DNA of 19,463 nt from JBFWNZ01 sp050250795. Its GTDB lineage: Bacteria; Pseudomonadota; Alphaproteobacteria; UBA8366. Under the pieces are notes generated by a model. That model saw only the letters and a program-made list of their open reading frames with translations. It did not search any database and was not told the origin of the DNA. Below, in pieces: positions 5,265 to 13,284 of this stretch. The translations under genes and the position numbers were made by a program. The stretch is taken from the NCBI GenBank assembly GCA_050250795.1, contig JBFWNZ010000029.1, positions 1 through 19,463 on the forward strand, in the 5' to 3' direction. Within the stretch, counting starts at the first letter, position 1. Each line of letters starts with the position of its first letter.

Positions 5265-7832
5265 ATGACGCAAGTTCCGGCGGTGACCTTCTGGATTCAG
5301 GGCCGTGCGGACGACCGTTGGCAGAATCTGGTGCATTTCGCGGACTTCGAAGGCGCAGCCACAAGCATGCGCCGGCTGTCGCGGTCCGGCGAATACACGC
5401 AGTTGCGCCTGGTCGAAGCGAGCCTGTCCGCCGACGGCAAGACCCCCGTCTATCGGGAACGTCTGCGGTCGACCGATGGCCGGATCGTTGCCCCGCCCCG
5501 CAGGGCGGCCGGGCCCGCCGCATCTGCAGCGGCGCCTGCGCCCGTCTCCGCTTCCGTGGCACCGTCGCAAACCGCGCCGGCCGAAGACGCAGAAGCCGAC
5601 TGGTTGAGCATCGACCTTGCCACCGCGGCACGGGCAAACCGCCTTACCGAGCCCGAGCCGGATACGGCACCGCTGGATGTCCGGATCACGCGACTGACCG
5701 ACGCTGCGCCCGGCCCCACCAAGACGCAGGTGGAGATGCAGGCATTGTTGCAGGCGGTTGCTGCGACAAAGCCCTCGCCCGTGGTTTCGCCGGCCGAAGC
5801 CGATGAGGAACCGGAGCCGGCTGCGGCTGCGCCCGAAACCACCAAGGCCGACACGGCGGAAGAGCCCGAGTTCATCCGCGCCTTGCGACGCGTGTCGCAG
5901 CCGCCCCAGGCGGAGGAAAACGAGGACGAACGGCAGGACGATCCCGACCACGATCCGATCATGCGCCGCGCGGCGGAACTCGCCGCCAGACCGCGCCTCG
6001 GCACAGGCATTCAACGATCTGCGGTTCCGCCATCGGCCCTGCTTCCGGAACCGCCGGACATTCCGCCGCCGCATATGCTGGCGCCCGAGCCGCCCCGGCG
6101 TTCGCGGCGCGGATTGGCGCTGGTGGCGCTCCTTGCCGTCGCCATCCTGGCCGGAGTCGTCCTGGCGGCGCTCGATCCGCGCGGAACGGCGCAGCTCGTC
6201 GCCTCCCTGATGAATGCCGTGCAGGGGCCGCCAGAGGAACCGCCGTTGATCGCGGCTATCCTCGAAGATCCCTCGGGCCAGCGCGTGCAGAGCCTGCTGT
6301 CCGGGGGAACCGACCCCAATCAGGAAAGCCTGTCCGGCACGCCGGCCTTGCTGGTGGCGGCACGCAGCCATGCCATCGACAGTCTGGACCGCCTGTTGGC
6401 CGCGGGCGCCGACCCGACGGCACCGATCGATGCATCTGGCATCGCCGTGGTGCATGCGACTGCCCGCGAGGGCCTGACCGCCGCGCTTGGACAAATCCTG
6501 GCAGCGGGTGCGGATATCGACATGCGGAGCGGGATGGACGGGTGCGAGACTCCCCTGTCCGCCGCGGTTGCCGCCGGACAGCTTCGCACCGTGCAGATGC
6601 TGCTTGAGCGTGGCGCCATGCTGGAACGCCCGGAAGGATGCAGCGGAGAGTTGCTCGCTCTCGCCAAGCCGCACCCGGCCATTCTCGCGCGGCTTGAAGA
6701 AGCCTTCGCCGCCAAGATCGCCGAAGGCAAGCGCCAGGAGAAACCGGTCCAGTCCGCCGCTCCGGCGCCAGGTCTCGATCCGGCGACGGCCCTCGCCGAA
6801 CTCTCCGCCGATCCGGCAAAATTCCCCTCGCTGCTGTTCTCCGCCATCGACGGCGGCCAGGGCGACCTGGTCCGAGCGCTGCTGGTCGACCGGCCGGAGC
6901 ATATCCGCCTGGACGACGTCGTGACCTTCGTCAGCGACAAATGGGGGACCGGCTACCGCTCGGCCGTCGATTACGCCTTGCTGCGCGGCGAGCGCGCCAT
7001 TGCCGCGACGCTGATGGGCTCCGGCCTCATTCCCAGTACCGAATTGTTCCATTTGTCCATCGAACGGAGCACAGAACCGGCATTGGCCGGGGTCGCAAAT
7101 TTCCTGATCGAGAACGGCGCCGACCTGAATGCCATGCATGACGGCATGACCGCCCTGATGCGCGCGGCCCATGCCGGCAACCTCGCGCTGGTGAAGGAAA
7201 TGCTGCAACAGGGTGCCAACCCGCTGCTGCAGACGCCGAACGGCCTGACCGCAGCCGATTTCGCGCCGGCCAGCGCGGACCCTGCGCTGCGCGAACTGCT
7301 CGCCATGCAGACCAAAGGCTCCAAATACGCCAAGCTGATGTTCGGACTGAGCTGGCTGGATCGGCTCGACAACGTGAAGGGCAAGGTGCGCGACTGCCGC
7401 TCGCTGGGCGACCGCTTCACCGCCTGCGACGTCCGCTTCGATCCCTGGCTGCCGGATGTCGAGGCGGTCGAGGCCCATTTCGACCGGTCGGCCGATGGCC
7501 GGCTGGTGGCCATCGAGGTGCGCAGCAAGCCGATCCGCGACCGCACCCGCAACCTGGACGGCAGCGGCCCGCGCGAACGGTTCGAGCAGGTCCGGACCGC
7601 CATCGAGGAACGGCTGCCGAAGGAGCATGTCGGCTTCGCCACGCGGCAGGTGCCGGCCGGCGTGCCGTTCTGGCAGGGCCTGAAGCCGGACGTGAAGGCC
7701 GGCGAATATTACGCCTACTGGTCCGACGAAGAGGGCAGCCGGCCCGCCTTCATCTACCTCAAGCTGACCGGCCGCGGCGAGAATGACGGCTTCTACCAGA
7801 TCGTGATCGGCAACCCTTACCGCATCAGCTAG
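5265..7832 (+). CDS. Single-pass membrane protein with extracytoplasmic ankyrin repeats, 855 aa, unknown function
   Basis: I do not recognise a named family. Residues 1 to about 75 form a compact-looking domain (TFWIQGRADDRWQNL...VYRERLR), followed by about 200 residues of Ala/Pro/Glu-rich, probably disordered linker. One hydrophobic helix (about 283-303, LALVALLAVAILAGVVLAAL) is preceded by RRSRRG, which by the positive-inside rule puts the N-terminus in the cytoplasm and about 550 residues outside. The outer part has ankyrin-type repeats at about 355-450 (DRLLAAGADPTAP, GQILAAGADIDMR, TVQMLLERGAM) and 600-670 (NFLIENGADLNAMHDG, KEMLQQGANPL). A C-terminal domain without a known signature follows (about 685-855). 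The protein has four cysteines (about 427, 459, 711, 721), all in the outer part, which fits disulfides. ATG 5265 is preferred, with GAGAGGCGAG just ahead; ATG 5247 is possible. The GST gene follows after 5 bases. Confidence 0.85.
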   Translation: MTQVPAVTFWIQGRADDRWQNLVHFADFEGAATSMRRLSRSGEYTQLRLVEASLSADGKTPVYRERLRSTDGRIVAPPRRAAGPAASAAAPAPVSASVAPSQTAPAEDAEADWLSIDLATAARANRLTEPEPDTAPLDVRITRLTDAAPGPTKTQVEMQALLQAVAATKPSPVVSPAEADEEPEPAAAAPETTKADTAEEPEFIRALRRVSQPPQAEENEDERQDDPDHDPIMRRAAELAARPRLGTGIQRSAVPPSALLPEPPDIPPPHMLAPEPPRRSRRGLALVALLAVAILAGVVLAALDPRGTAQLVASLMNAVQGPPEEPPLIAAILEDPSGQRVQSLLSGGTDPNQESLSGTPALLVAARSHAIDSLDRLLAAGADPTAPIDASGIAVVHATAREGLTAALGQILAAGADIDMRSGMDGCETPLSAAVAAGQLRTVQMLLERGAMLERPEGCSGELLALAKPHPAILARLEEAFAAKIAEGKRQEKPVQSAAPAPGLDPATALAELSADPAKFPSLLFSAIDGGQGDLVRALLVDRPEHIRLDDVVTFVSDKWGTGYRSAVDYALLRGERAIAATLMGSGLIPSTELFHLSIERSTEPALAGVANFLIENGADLNAMHDGMTALMRAAHAGNLALVKEMLQQGANPLLQTPNGLTAADFAPASADPALRELLAMQTKGSKYAKLMFGLSWLDRLDNVKGKVRDCRSLGDRFTACDVRFDPWLPDVEAVEAHFDRSADGRLVAIEVRSKPIRDRTRNLDGSGPRERFEQVRTAIEERLPKEHVGFATRQVPAGVPFWQGLKPDVKAGEYYAYWSDEEGSRPAFIYLKLTGRGENDGFYQIVIGNPYRIS

Positions 7833-7837
7833 CCGCA

Positions 7838-8455
7838 ATGATCCTTTACGGCCTTCTGGACTCGCCCTTCGCCCGGCGCATCGCGGTGACGATGGAGATT
7901 TACGGGATCGCCTTCGAACGCCGGGCCTTGTCGGTATTCCGGGACTTCGATGCCATGCTGAACATCCATCCTCTCGGCAAGGCGCCATCCCTGCAACTGC
8001 CGGACGGAACCATCCTGGTCGAGAGCCAGGTCATCGCGGAACACCTGGACGAGACCGCCGGCGAGCGCGCCGTACTCCTGCCGAAAGACCGGGCGACGCG
8101 CCTCGCGATGCGCTCATCCCTCGGCGTCGCCATCGCACTGGCCGAGAAGAACATCGCGCTTCGGATCGAGCGGGCCCGCGAGGGCCGCGGAACCGGCGAT
8201 CCCGAATGGCTGGCCCGCCTGCCGCGGCAGGTCGCGGGCGCCCTGGCGGCGCTGGAGAAACGGCTGGAGGGCCGGACCTGGCTGGCCGGCGACGCCATGA
8301 CCCATGCGGACATCGCCGCCGCCATCGCCTGGACGGATGGCAGCAACAAGATTCCCGACATGCTTCCCGCCGAGCGCTACCCGCATCTGGCCGCGCTGAA
8401 TGCGCGGTGCGAGGCCCTGCCGGCCTTCCGCGCCTGGCCCTTTCTCAACGGCTGA
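7838..8455 (+). CDS. Glutathione S-transferase family protein
   Basis: A 205-residue cytosolic GST-fold protein, expected to bind glutathione and conjugate it to, or reduce, an electrophile. The N-terminal thioredoxin-like domain begins ILYGLLDSPFARRIAVTM, where Ser9 takes the place of the catalytic Ser/Cys of beta/theta/zeta-type enzymes. It continues through HPLGKAPSLQL and the glutathione-binding GTILVESQVIAEHLDE. The all-helical C-terminal domain carries WLAGDAMTHADIAAAIAW, the usual N-capping/hydrophobic staple region. The start is 5 bases after the ankyrin gene's TAG with no clear Shine-Dalgarno, so translation probably depends on the upstream gene. The stop TGA abuts the opposing gene's stop, forming TGATCA. 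Substrate is unknown. Confidence 0.92.
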   Translation: MILYGLLDSPFARRIAVTMEIYGIAFERRALSVFRDFDAMLNIHPLGKAPSLQLPDGTILVESQVIAEHLDETAGERAVLLPKDRATRLAMRSSLGVAIALAEKNIALRIERAREGRGTGDPEWLARLPRQVAGALAALEKRLEGRTWLAGDAMTHADIAAAIAWTDGSNKIPDMLPAERYPHLAALNARCEALPAFRAWPFLNG

Positions 8456-10132
8456 TCACGCTCCGGGCTTCAAGGCCGTCAGGGTCGTGTAGGCGGAAAT
8501 CTGCTCCAGGCTGGAGCGGACATCGACGACGACCGCGCCGTCGTGATCCAGCGCCCGGCGCACCACCGACTCGCAATCCGCCTGACGGTCCAGCCGCAAA
8601 CCCAGGGCACCGAACGCCTCGCCGAATTTGGCGAAGTCGGGATTGGCCAGATTCGTCGCCATGCGCCGGCCGGGAAAGGCCCGCTCCTGGTGCAGGCGGA
8701 TCGTGGCATAGCTGCCATTGTTCGAGATGAACACCTTGGGCTTGCCGCCATGCTGGATCGCAGTGGCCAGTTCGTTGCCGGTCATCAACGTGCCGCCATC
8801 GCCGATGAAGGTGACGACCTGCCGGTCCGGATGGCGTAACGCCGCCGCGACCCCGGCTGGCATGCCGAATCCCATGGCACCGGAGATGGCGCTGAGCAGA
8901 ACGCGCCGGCCGTTGAAGGCCAGATGCCGGTGCACGAAGGTGCTGTGGTTGCCGGCATCGATGGTCACGATGGCGTCCGGCGGCAGCATGGCGTTCAGCA
9001 CCGCTGAGACAGCGCCGAAATGAACCCCGTCCGGCCGTTCGACCGGATCGAAGCGGTGCATGTCGACATGCACATCGTGCAGACTTGCGATCCAGCCGGC
9101 GCGGCCGGACGGCAACGACGGCACGGGATGCGCCGCCAGCGCCGCCAGAAAGGCGGTCGGGTCGGCGACGATGCCCAGGGTCGCGGCATGGACGCGGCCG
9201 ATGACGCCCGGATCGGCATGGACATGGATCAGGGGCTGCTCCGGCAACGGCGCCCGCGGGAAAGCGTAGTTCTGCGAGGTCACGTCGCCAAGCCGCGTAC
9301 CGACCGCCAGGATCAAGTCGGCCTTCGAGACCGCGTCGACCACACGCTTCGGAATGCCGTAGCTGAGATGCGCGCCGTAATGCGGATGCGCATTGTCGAT
9401 CATGTCCTGCTGCTTGAAGGTCAGGCCGATGGGAAGCTGCCAGGCTTCGCTCGCCGCCAGCAGCGCCTGCGGTCCGGCGCCGCCATTGCGCGACCCGCGC
9501 AACGCCCCGCCCGCGATCAGCAACGGCCGCTCCGCCCTGGCCAGTATCGCCGCCACCGCCGCGATGTCGGACGCGCCGGGAAGCGCGCGCGGGATCGGCA
9601 GCGGCTGCGCGGCGGCGGCCGTCACCGCATCGGTCAGCATGTCCTCGGGCAGGGCCAGAACCACCGGCCCCGGCGTGCCGGAAGACGCGATCTGGATGGC
9701 GCGCGCCACCGCCTCGGGCACCTGTTCGGGGTCATCGACCTCGCGCACCCATTTCGCCATGTCGCCGAAGGTCTGGACGTAGTCCACTTCCTGGAAGGCG
9801 CCGCGTCCGCGGTCGCGACGCTCGACCTGCCCGACCAGCAGCAGCATCGGCTCTCCGTCCTGCTGCGCGGTATGGACCGCGATGCTGGCATTGGTCGCGC
9901 CGGGGCCGCGGCTGACCAGCGCGACGCCGACCCGTCCCGTCAGCCGTGCATCGGCCACCGCCATGAAAGCGGCACCGCCCTCATGCCGGCAGGTGACGAC
10001 ATCGATATCCGGATGGTCGTGCAACGCATCCAGGACCGCCAGATAACTCTCGCCCGGCACGCAGAACACCCGGTCGACGCCATGCGCCGCCAGGGTCTGT
10101 ACCAGGACATCCGCCGCGCGTGCCTGATTCAC
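8456..10132 (-). CDS. Thiamine-pyrophosphate-dependent enzyme, acetolactate-synthase-like (COG0028 type)
   Basis: A 558-residue member of the TPP superfamily that includes acetolactate synthase, benzoylformate decarboxylase and oxalyl-CoA decarboxylase; such enzymes decarboxylate or ligate 2-keto acids in the cytoplasm. The N-terminal PYR domain shows VFCVPGESYLAVLDAL, CRHEGGAAFMA with the TPP-activating Glu51, and SRGPGATNA. A central domain follows. The C-terminal PP domain has the TPP/Mg motif running from GDGG (about 444) to NN (471-472), then GSYATIRLHQ. The start is GTG 10132, backed by a GGGGGA ribosome site about 7 bases ahead. No regulatory small subunit lies nearby, which argues against a biosynthetic ALS. 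It is the last gene of the minus-strand operon, 22 bases after the enoyl-CoA hydratase, so it probably acts on a keto acid or acyl-CoA made by that pathway. Exact substrate unknown. Confidence 0.9.
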   Translation of the reverse strand: MNQARAADVLVQTLAAHGVDRVFCVPGESYLAVLDALHDHPDIDVVTCRHEGGAAFMAVADARLTGRVGVALVSRGPGATNASIAVHTAQQDGEPMLLLVGQVERRDRGRGAFQEVDYVQTFGDMAKWVREVDDPEQVPEAVARAIQIASSGTPGPVVLALPEDMLTDAVTAAAAQPLPIPRALPGASDIAAVAAILARAERPLLIAGGALRGSRNGGAGPQALLAASEAWQLPIGLTFKQQDMIDNAHPHYGAHLSYGIPKRVVDAVSKADLILAVGTRLGDVTSQNYAFPRAPLPEQPLIHVHADPGVIGRVHAATLGIVADPTAFLAALAAHPVPSLPSGRAGWIASLHDVHVDMHRFDPVERPDGVHFGAVSAVLNAMLPPDAIVTIDAGNHSTFVHRHLAFNGRRVLLSAISGAMGFGMPAGVAAALRHPDRQVVTFIGDGGTLMTGNELATAIQHGGKPKVFISNNGSYATIRLHQERAFPGRRMATNLANPDFAKFGEAFGALGLRLDRQADCESVVRRALDHDGAVVVDVRSSLEQISAYTTLTALKPGA

Positions 10133-10154
10133 CGCTTATCCCCCCGACGCCGTC

Positions 10155-10925
10155 TCAGCGGCCTGTAAAGTTCGGCTTCCGCTTCTCGATGAAGGCCGCC
10201 ATGCCCTCCTTCTGGTCCTGCGACGCAAACAGAAGCTGGAAGGCCTTGCGCTCCAGCATCATGCCGGTCGCCAGCGAGGCATCCAACCCCGCCAGCACGC
10301 ATTCCTTGATCTGACGCACGGCAAGCGGCGGCATCCGGGCAATCTTCGCCGCCATCTCGACGGCGCGACTCTCCACCTTGTCGTCGGGCACGATCTCGGA
10401 CACGAGGCCCCAGGCCAGCGCCTCCTGTGCCTTGATGAACTCCGCCGTCAGGCACAGCTTCATCGCCTGATACTTGCCCACCGTGCGGGTCAGGCGCTGC
10501 GTGCCGCCGGCACCGGGGATGATGCCCAGCCGCACCTCGGGCTGGCCGAACTGCGCGCTCTCGCCCGCCACGATGATGTCCGCGTTCATCGCCAGCTCGC
10601 AGCCGCCGCCCAGCGCGAAACCGCTGACCGCGGCGATCACCGGCTTCGGACACTCGGCAACGGCCTGCCAGTATTTGTGGGTCTCGCGCAGCATCATGTC
10701 GACCGCGCCCGCCTCTGCCATCTGCTTGATGTCGGCACCGGCGGCGAAGGCCTTTTCGTTGCCCGTGAGGACGATGCAGCGGACGTCGTCGTCCTCGTTC
10801 AGCGCTTCGAAATGCTCCGAAATCATGCGGCGCACCTCGATATTGAGCGCATTCAAGGCATCCGGCCGGTTGATCCGGACCAGCGCGACATTGTCGGCGG
10901 GCCGCTCCAGCAGCACGACGGGCAT
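10155..10925 (-). CDS. Enoyl-CoA hydratase/isomerase (crotonase family)
   Basis: Adds water to a 2-enoyl-CoA, or performs a related crotonase-fold reaction; cytoplasmic, usually a hexamer. Family landmarks are INRPDALNALN (about residues 18-28), the oxyanion-hole segment AFAAGADIKQM (about 59-69), GFALGGGCELAM with Glu110, and FGQPEVRLGIIPGAGGTQRL with Glu130. Both glutamates expected of a true hydratase are present. The C-terminus, KRKPNFTGR, is typical of FadB1/PaaF-like short enoyl-CoA hydratases. At 256 residues it has standard length. ATG 10925 is chosen for the strong GAGGGAGG site ahead of it; an 18-codon upstream extension looks spurious. It lies inside the operon, 87 bases after the GGT-like gene and 22 before the TPP enzyme. 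Confidence 0.95.
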   Translation of the reverse strand: MPVVLLERPADNVALVRINRPDALNALNIEVRRMISEHFEALNEDDDVRCIVLTGNEKAFAAGADIKQMAEAGAVDMMLRETHKYWQAVAECPKPVIAAVSGFALGGGCELAMNADIIVAGESAQFGQPEVRLGIIPGAGGTQRLTRTVGKYQAMKLCLTAEFIKAQEALAWGLVSEIVPDDKVESRAVEMAAKIARMPPLAVRQIKECVLAGLDASLATGMMLERKAFQLLFASQDQKEGMAAFIEKRKPNFTGR

Positions 10926-11012
10926 AGGCAACCTCCCTCGGGGCGTGATCCGCACAGGCGCGGACAGGACGGGGCGCAAGGTTATGGGGGCGGCCGCAAC
11001 GCTGTAAAGCGG

Positions 11013-12608
11013 CTAATAGCCCAGCGCGCAGCCGTCCTTGCGCGGGTCCGACCCGCCGATCAGCACGCCGCGCGCATGGTCGATGCGGATCGCCTGACAG
11101 CCGCCATGCGGCTTCGCCACGCGGGTAATCGCATGCCCCCGCGCCGCCAGATCCGCCGCCACAGCCTCGGAGATCCCGGTTTCCAGTTCCAGCGCAGTGG
11201 CCGAGGCGAAATGGCGCGGCGCCTCCGCGGCCTGCTGCGGGTCGAGCCCCAGGTCGAGCGCCTGCATCAGGAAATGCGCGTGGCCTGTCGCCTGATAGGC
11301 ACCCCCCATCACACCGAAGGGCATGACGGCGCGCCCGCCCTGCAACAGCATCGCCGGAATGATCGTGTGCATCGGCCGCTTGCGCGGACCGATGACGTTC
11401 GGATGCCCGATCTGCGTCCGGAAGCCATGCCCCCGGCAATGCAGCATCACGCCGCTCTCCGGCGCCATGATGCAGGAGCCGAAGGCATGGAACAGCGAGT
11501 TGATGAAGGAGATGGCGTTGCGATTGCGGTCGACCACGCAGAGATAGACCGTGTCGCGATGGGCCGCGAAGTCCGCCTGGGCATCCCAGTCGGCGCGCGG
11601 CATCGCGCGATCCATGCGGATCGACCCGCGCAACGCCTCAACCCGGTCGTCCGCCAGCATCTCGTCGGCCGTGACCGCCGCAGCCGCCGGATCGCAGAGA
11701 TGGGCATCGCGCACGGCATAGGCCGCCTTGGTCGCCTCGGCCAGCAGGTGGATACGGTCGGCCTCCGACAGCGCGGCCACGTCATAGCCGTCCAGGATGC
11801 GCGCGATCAGCAGGGCGATCACGCCCTGGCCGTTGGGCGGGCATTCCGCGACGTCGTAGCCGCGATAACGCGCCTGAATCGGCGTCACCCAGTCAGCGGT
11901 CTGATGGGCGAAATCATCGGCCTCGTGCAGCCCGCCCAGCCCGCGCAGCCGGGTCAGGATGTCCTCCATCACCGGCCCCTCGTAGAAGCCCGCACGCCCC
12001 TCGCGGGCGATGCGCATGAGCGTCCGCGCCAGCGCGGGTTGCGCATGACGGTCGCCGACAGCCGGCGCCCGCCCGCCCGGCAGCATCGCCCGCGCGGCAT
12101 GCTCGTCGCCAGCAAGCCGCGCTGCATTGTCGGCCCAATCGAGCGCGACGCGCGGCGCGATCCGATATCCTCGCTCCGCGGCCTCGATGGCCGGCCGGAA
12201 CAGCCGGTCCATGTCGCGCGTGGCATAGTTGTCGTGCAGCTGGCACCAGGCATCGACGGCGCCCGGCACGGTCACGGCATGGGGACTCTCCGACGGGATG
12301 CCCTGAAAACCGCGCTCGGCATACCATTCCGCGGTTGCCTTCGCCGGAGCGCGGCCGGAGCCGTTGAGCGCCACCAGCATGCCCGCCTTGTCGGCATAAA
12401 GGGCAAAGCAGTCCCCGCCGATGCCGGTCATCGCCGGTTCGACGACGCAAAGCATCGCCGCAGCGGCCAGCGCCGCATCGACGGCGTTGCCCCCGTCGCG
12501 CAGCACGTCGATGGCTGCCAGCGTCGCCAGCGGATGCGAGGTGGCGGCCATGCCATGCTCGGCAATGGCTGCGGAGCGGGTCGGCGCCGAGAAATCGCGC
12601 ATCGTCAT
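11013..12608 (-). CDS. Gamma-glutamyltransferase-family (Ntn) protein without signal peptide
   Basis: Member of the GGT/Ntn-hydrolase family, which hydrolyses or transfers gamma-glutamyl or related N-acyl groups after self-cleavage at a threonine. HPLATLAAIDVLRDGGNAVDAA, the GIGGDCFAL loop and NGSGRAP (substrate-carboxylate Arg region) are present. HRDTVYLCVVD contains Thr353, which lines up with the cleavage/catalytic Thr of known GGTs, and GHPNVIGPRKRPMHTIIPAM and FGVMGGAYQATGH follow. No signal peptide is seen in MTMRDFSAPTRSAAIAEHG, so unlike the periplasmic E. coli enzyme this copy should be cytosolic. At 531 residues it is near normal. Its ATG overlaps the upstream gene's stop as ATGA, implying coupled translation. 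Related cytosolic members are often not genuine glutathione enzymes, so the substrate, perhaps a gamma-glutamyl or other amide intermediate of this operon's pathway, is open. Confidence 0.92.
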   Translation of the reverse strand: MTMRDFSAPTRSAAIAEHGMAATSHPLATLAAIDVLRDGGNAVDAALAAAAMLCVVEPAMTGIGGDCFALYADKAGMLVALNGSGRAPAKATAEWYAERGFQGIPSESPHAVTVPGAVDAWCQLHDNYATRDMDRLFRPAIEAAERGYRIAPRVALDWADNAARLAGDEHAARAMLPGGRAPAVGDRHAQPALARTLMRIAREGRAGFYEGPVMEDILTRLRGLGGLHEADDFAHQTADWVTPIQARYRGYDVAECPPNGQGVIALLIARILDGYDVAALSEADRIHLLAEATKAAYAVRDAHLCDPAAAAVTADEMLADDRVEALRGSIRMDRAMPRADWDAQADFAAHRDTVYLCVVDRNRNAISFINSLFHAFGSCIMAPESGVMLHCRGHGFRTQIGHPNVIGPRKRPMHTIIPAMLLQGGRAVMPFGVMGGAYQATGHAHFLMQALDLGLDPQQAAEAPRHFASATALELETGISEAVAADLAARGHAITRVAKPHGGCQAIRIDHARGVLIGGSDPRKDGCALGY

Positions 12609-13213
12609 GATCCGGCGGCCACCTTGGCCGGCGCCGGCGACTCCAGGGACTCGGCCGAGAAGCCGGCCGACAGCATGTCTTCCATCACGCCGGGCTCCAT
12701 CTCGATCTGCAACGCCTCGCCGACCCGGTTGAAGAAGCCGCAGAGGGCGGTGCGGACCGTCAGTTCCACGATCTGCTCCTCGCTGAAATGCTGGCGCAAG
12801 GCATCGAACATGGCGTCGCGGATATATTGCGGCCGCTCCGTCACCTGCACCGCGTAGTCGCGCACGAGGCGGTCGACCGCGTCAAGGCCGGGGCAGTCCG
12901 GTTCCAGGATGCGATCCACGGTCTCCGGCGGCAGGCCCTGCTCGACCAGCCGGGGATTGTGATGCGCCACGCAATAGGCGCATTCGTTCAGCTTGGAGAC
13001 AACGACCAGCGCGATTTCCAGATACCGCTTGGACAACAGCGCCTCGGCCTTCAGCTCCAGCAGCATGCCCATCATGTTCTTCAGCACGGGCGGCCGGTTC
13101 GCGAAGACGCGGACCTGGTTCATGAAGGGGCCGTATTCCTGCGCGAAGCGGGAATAGATCGGCTTCACGTCGTCCGGAACCTCGTGCAGTTCCACTTCGC
13201 GCACGCGCGCCAT
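12605..13213 (-). CDS. Carboxymuconolactone decarboxylase/AhpD-like protein
   Basis: A 202-residue all-helical protein of the AhpD-like superfamily. The core motif NECAYCVAHH (about residues 76-85) supplies the paired cysteines Cys78 and Cys81 and the following histidine seen in the AhpD-type peroxidase/disulfide-reductase members. A CMD-type lactone decarboxylase would not need this CxxC. The N-terminal VPDDVKPIYSRF and the later RDAMFDALRQHFSEEQIVELT are also typical of the family. The last 20 residues are Ala/Ser-rich and probably loose. ATG 13213 has a GGGGAGG site 7 bases upstream. It overlaps the GGT-like gene (ATGA) and follows hyuB-like by 71 bases. Whether it catalyses a pathway step or protects the enzymes from oxidation cannot be told from sequence. 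Confidence 0.9.
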   Translation of the reverse strand: MARVREVELHEVPDDVKPIYSRFAQEYGPFMNQVRVFANRPPVLKNMMGMLLELKAEALLSKRYLEIALVVVSKLNECAYCVAHHNPRLVEQGLPPETVDRILEPDCPGLDAVDRLVRDYAVQVTERPQYIRDAMFDALRQHFSEEQIVELTVRTALCGFFNRVGEALQIEMEPGVMEDMLSAGFSAESLESPAPAKVAAGS

Positions 13214-13284
13214 TCACGCCTCCCCGAATTGGTATTCGCGATGATAGGGGCGCGCCGGCTGGACAAGCAACAACGCGCCGGCCG

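Noticed and set aside
5187..7988. Very long open frame on the minus strand opposite the ankyrin protein gene (also similar long antisense frames at 10677-12857 and 14940-17060 on the plus strand)
   Set aside because: The translations are Arg/Gly/His-rich, have no recognisable motifs and lie wholly opposite genes with clear family signatures. Such frames are expected in GC-rich codon-biased DNA.
13251..13282. 9-base direct repeat CGCGCCGGC, 23 bases apart, between the hyuB-like and CMD genes
   Set aside because: GC-only words of this kind recur often in such DNA, there are only two copies, and the gap is short and inside an operon.
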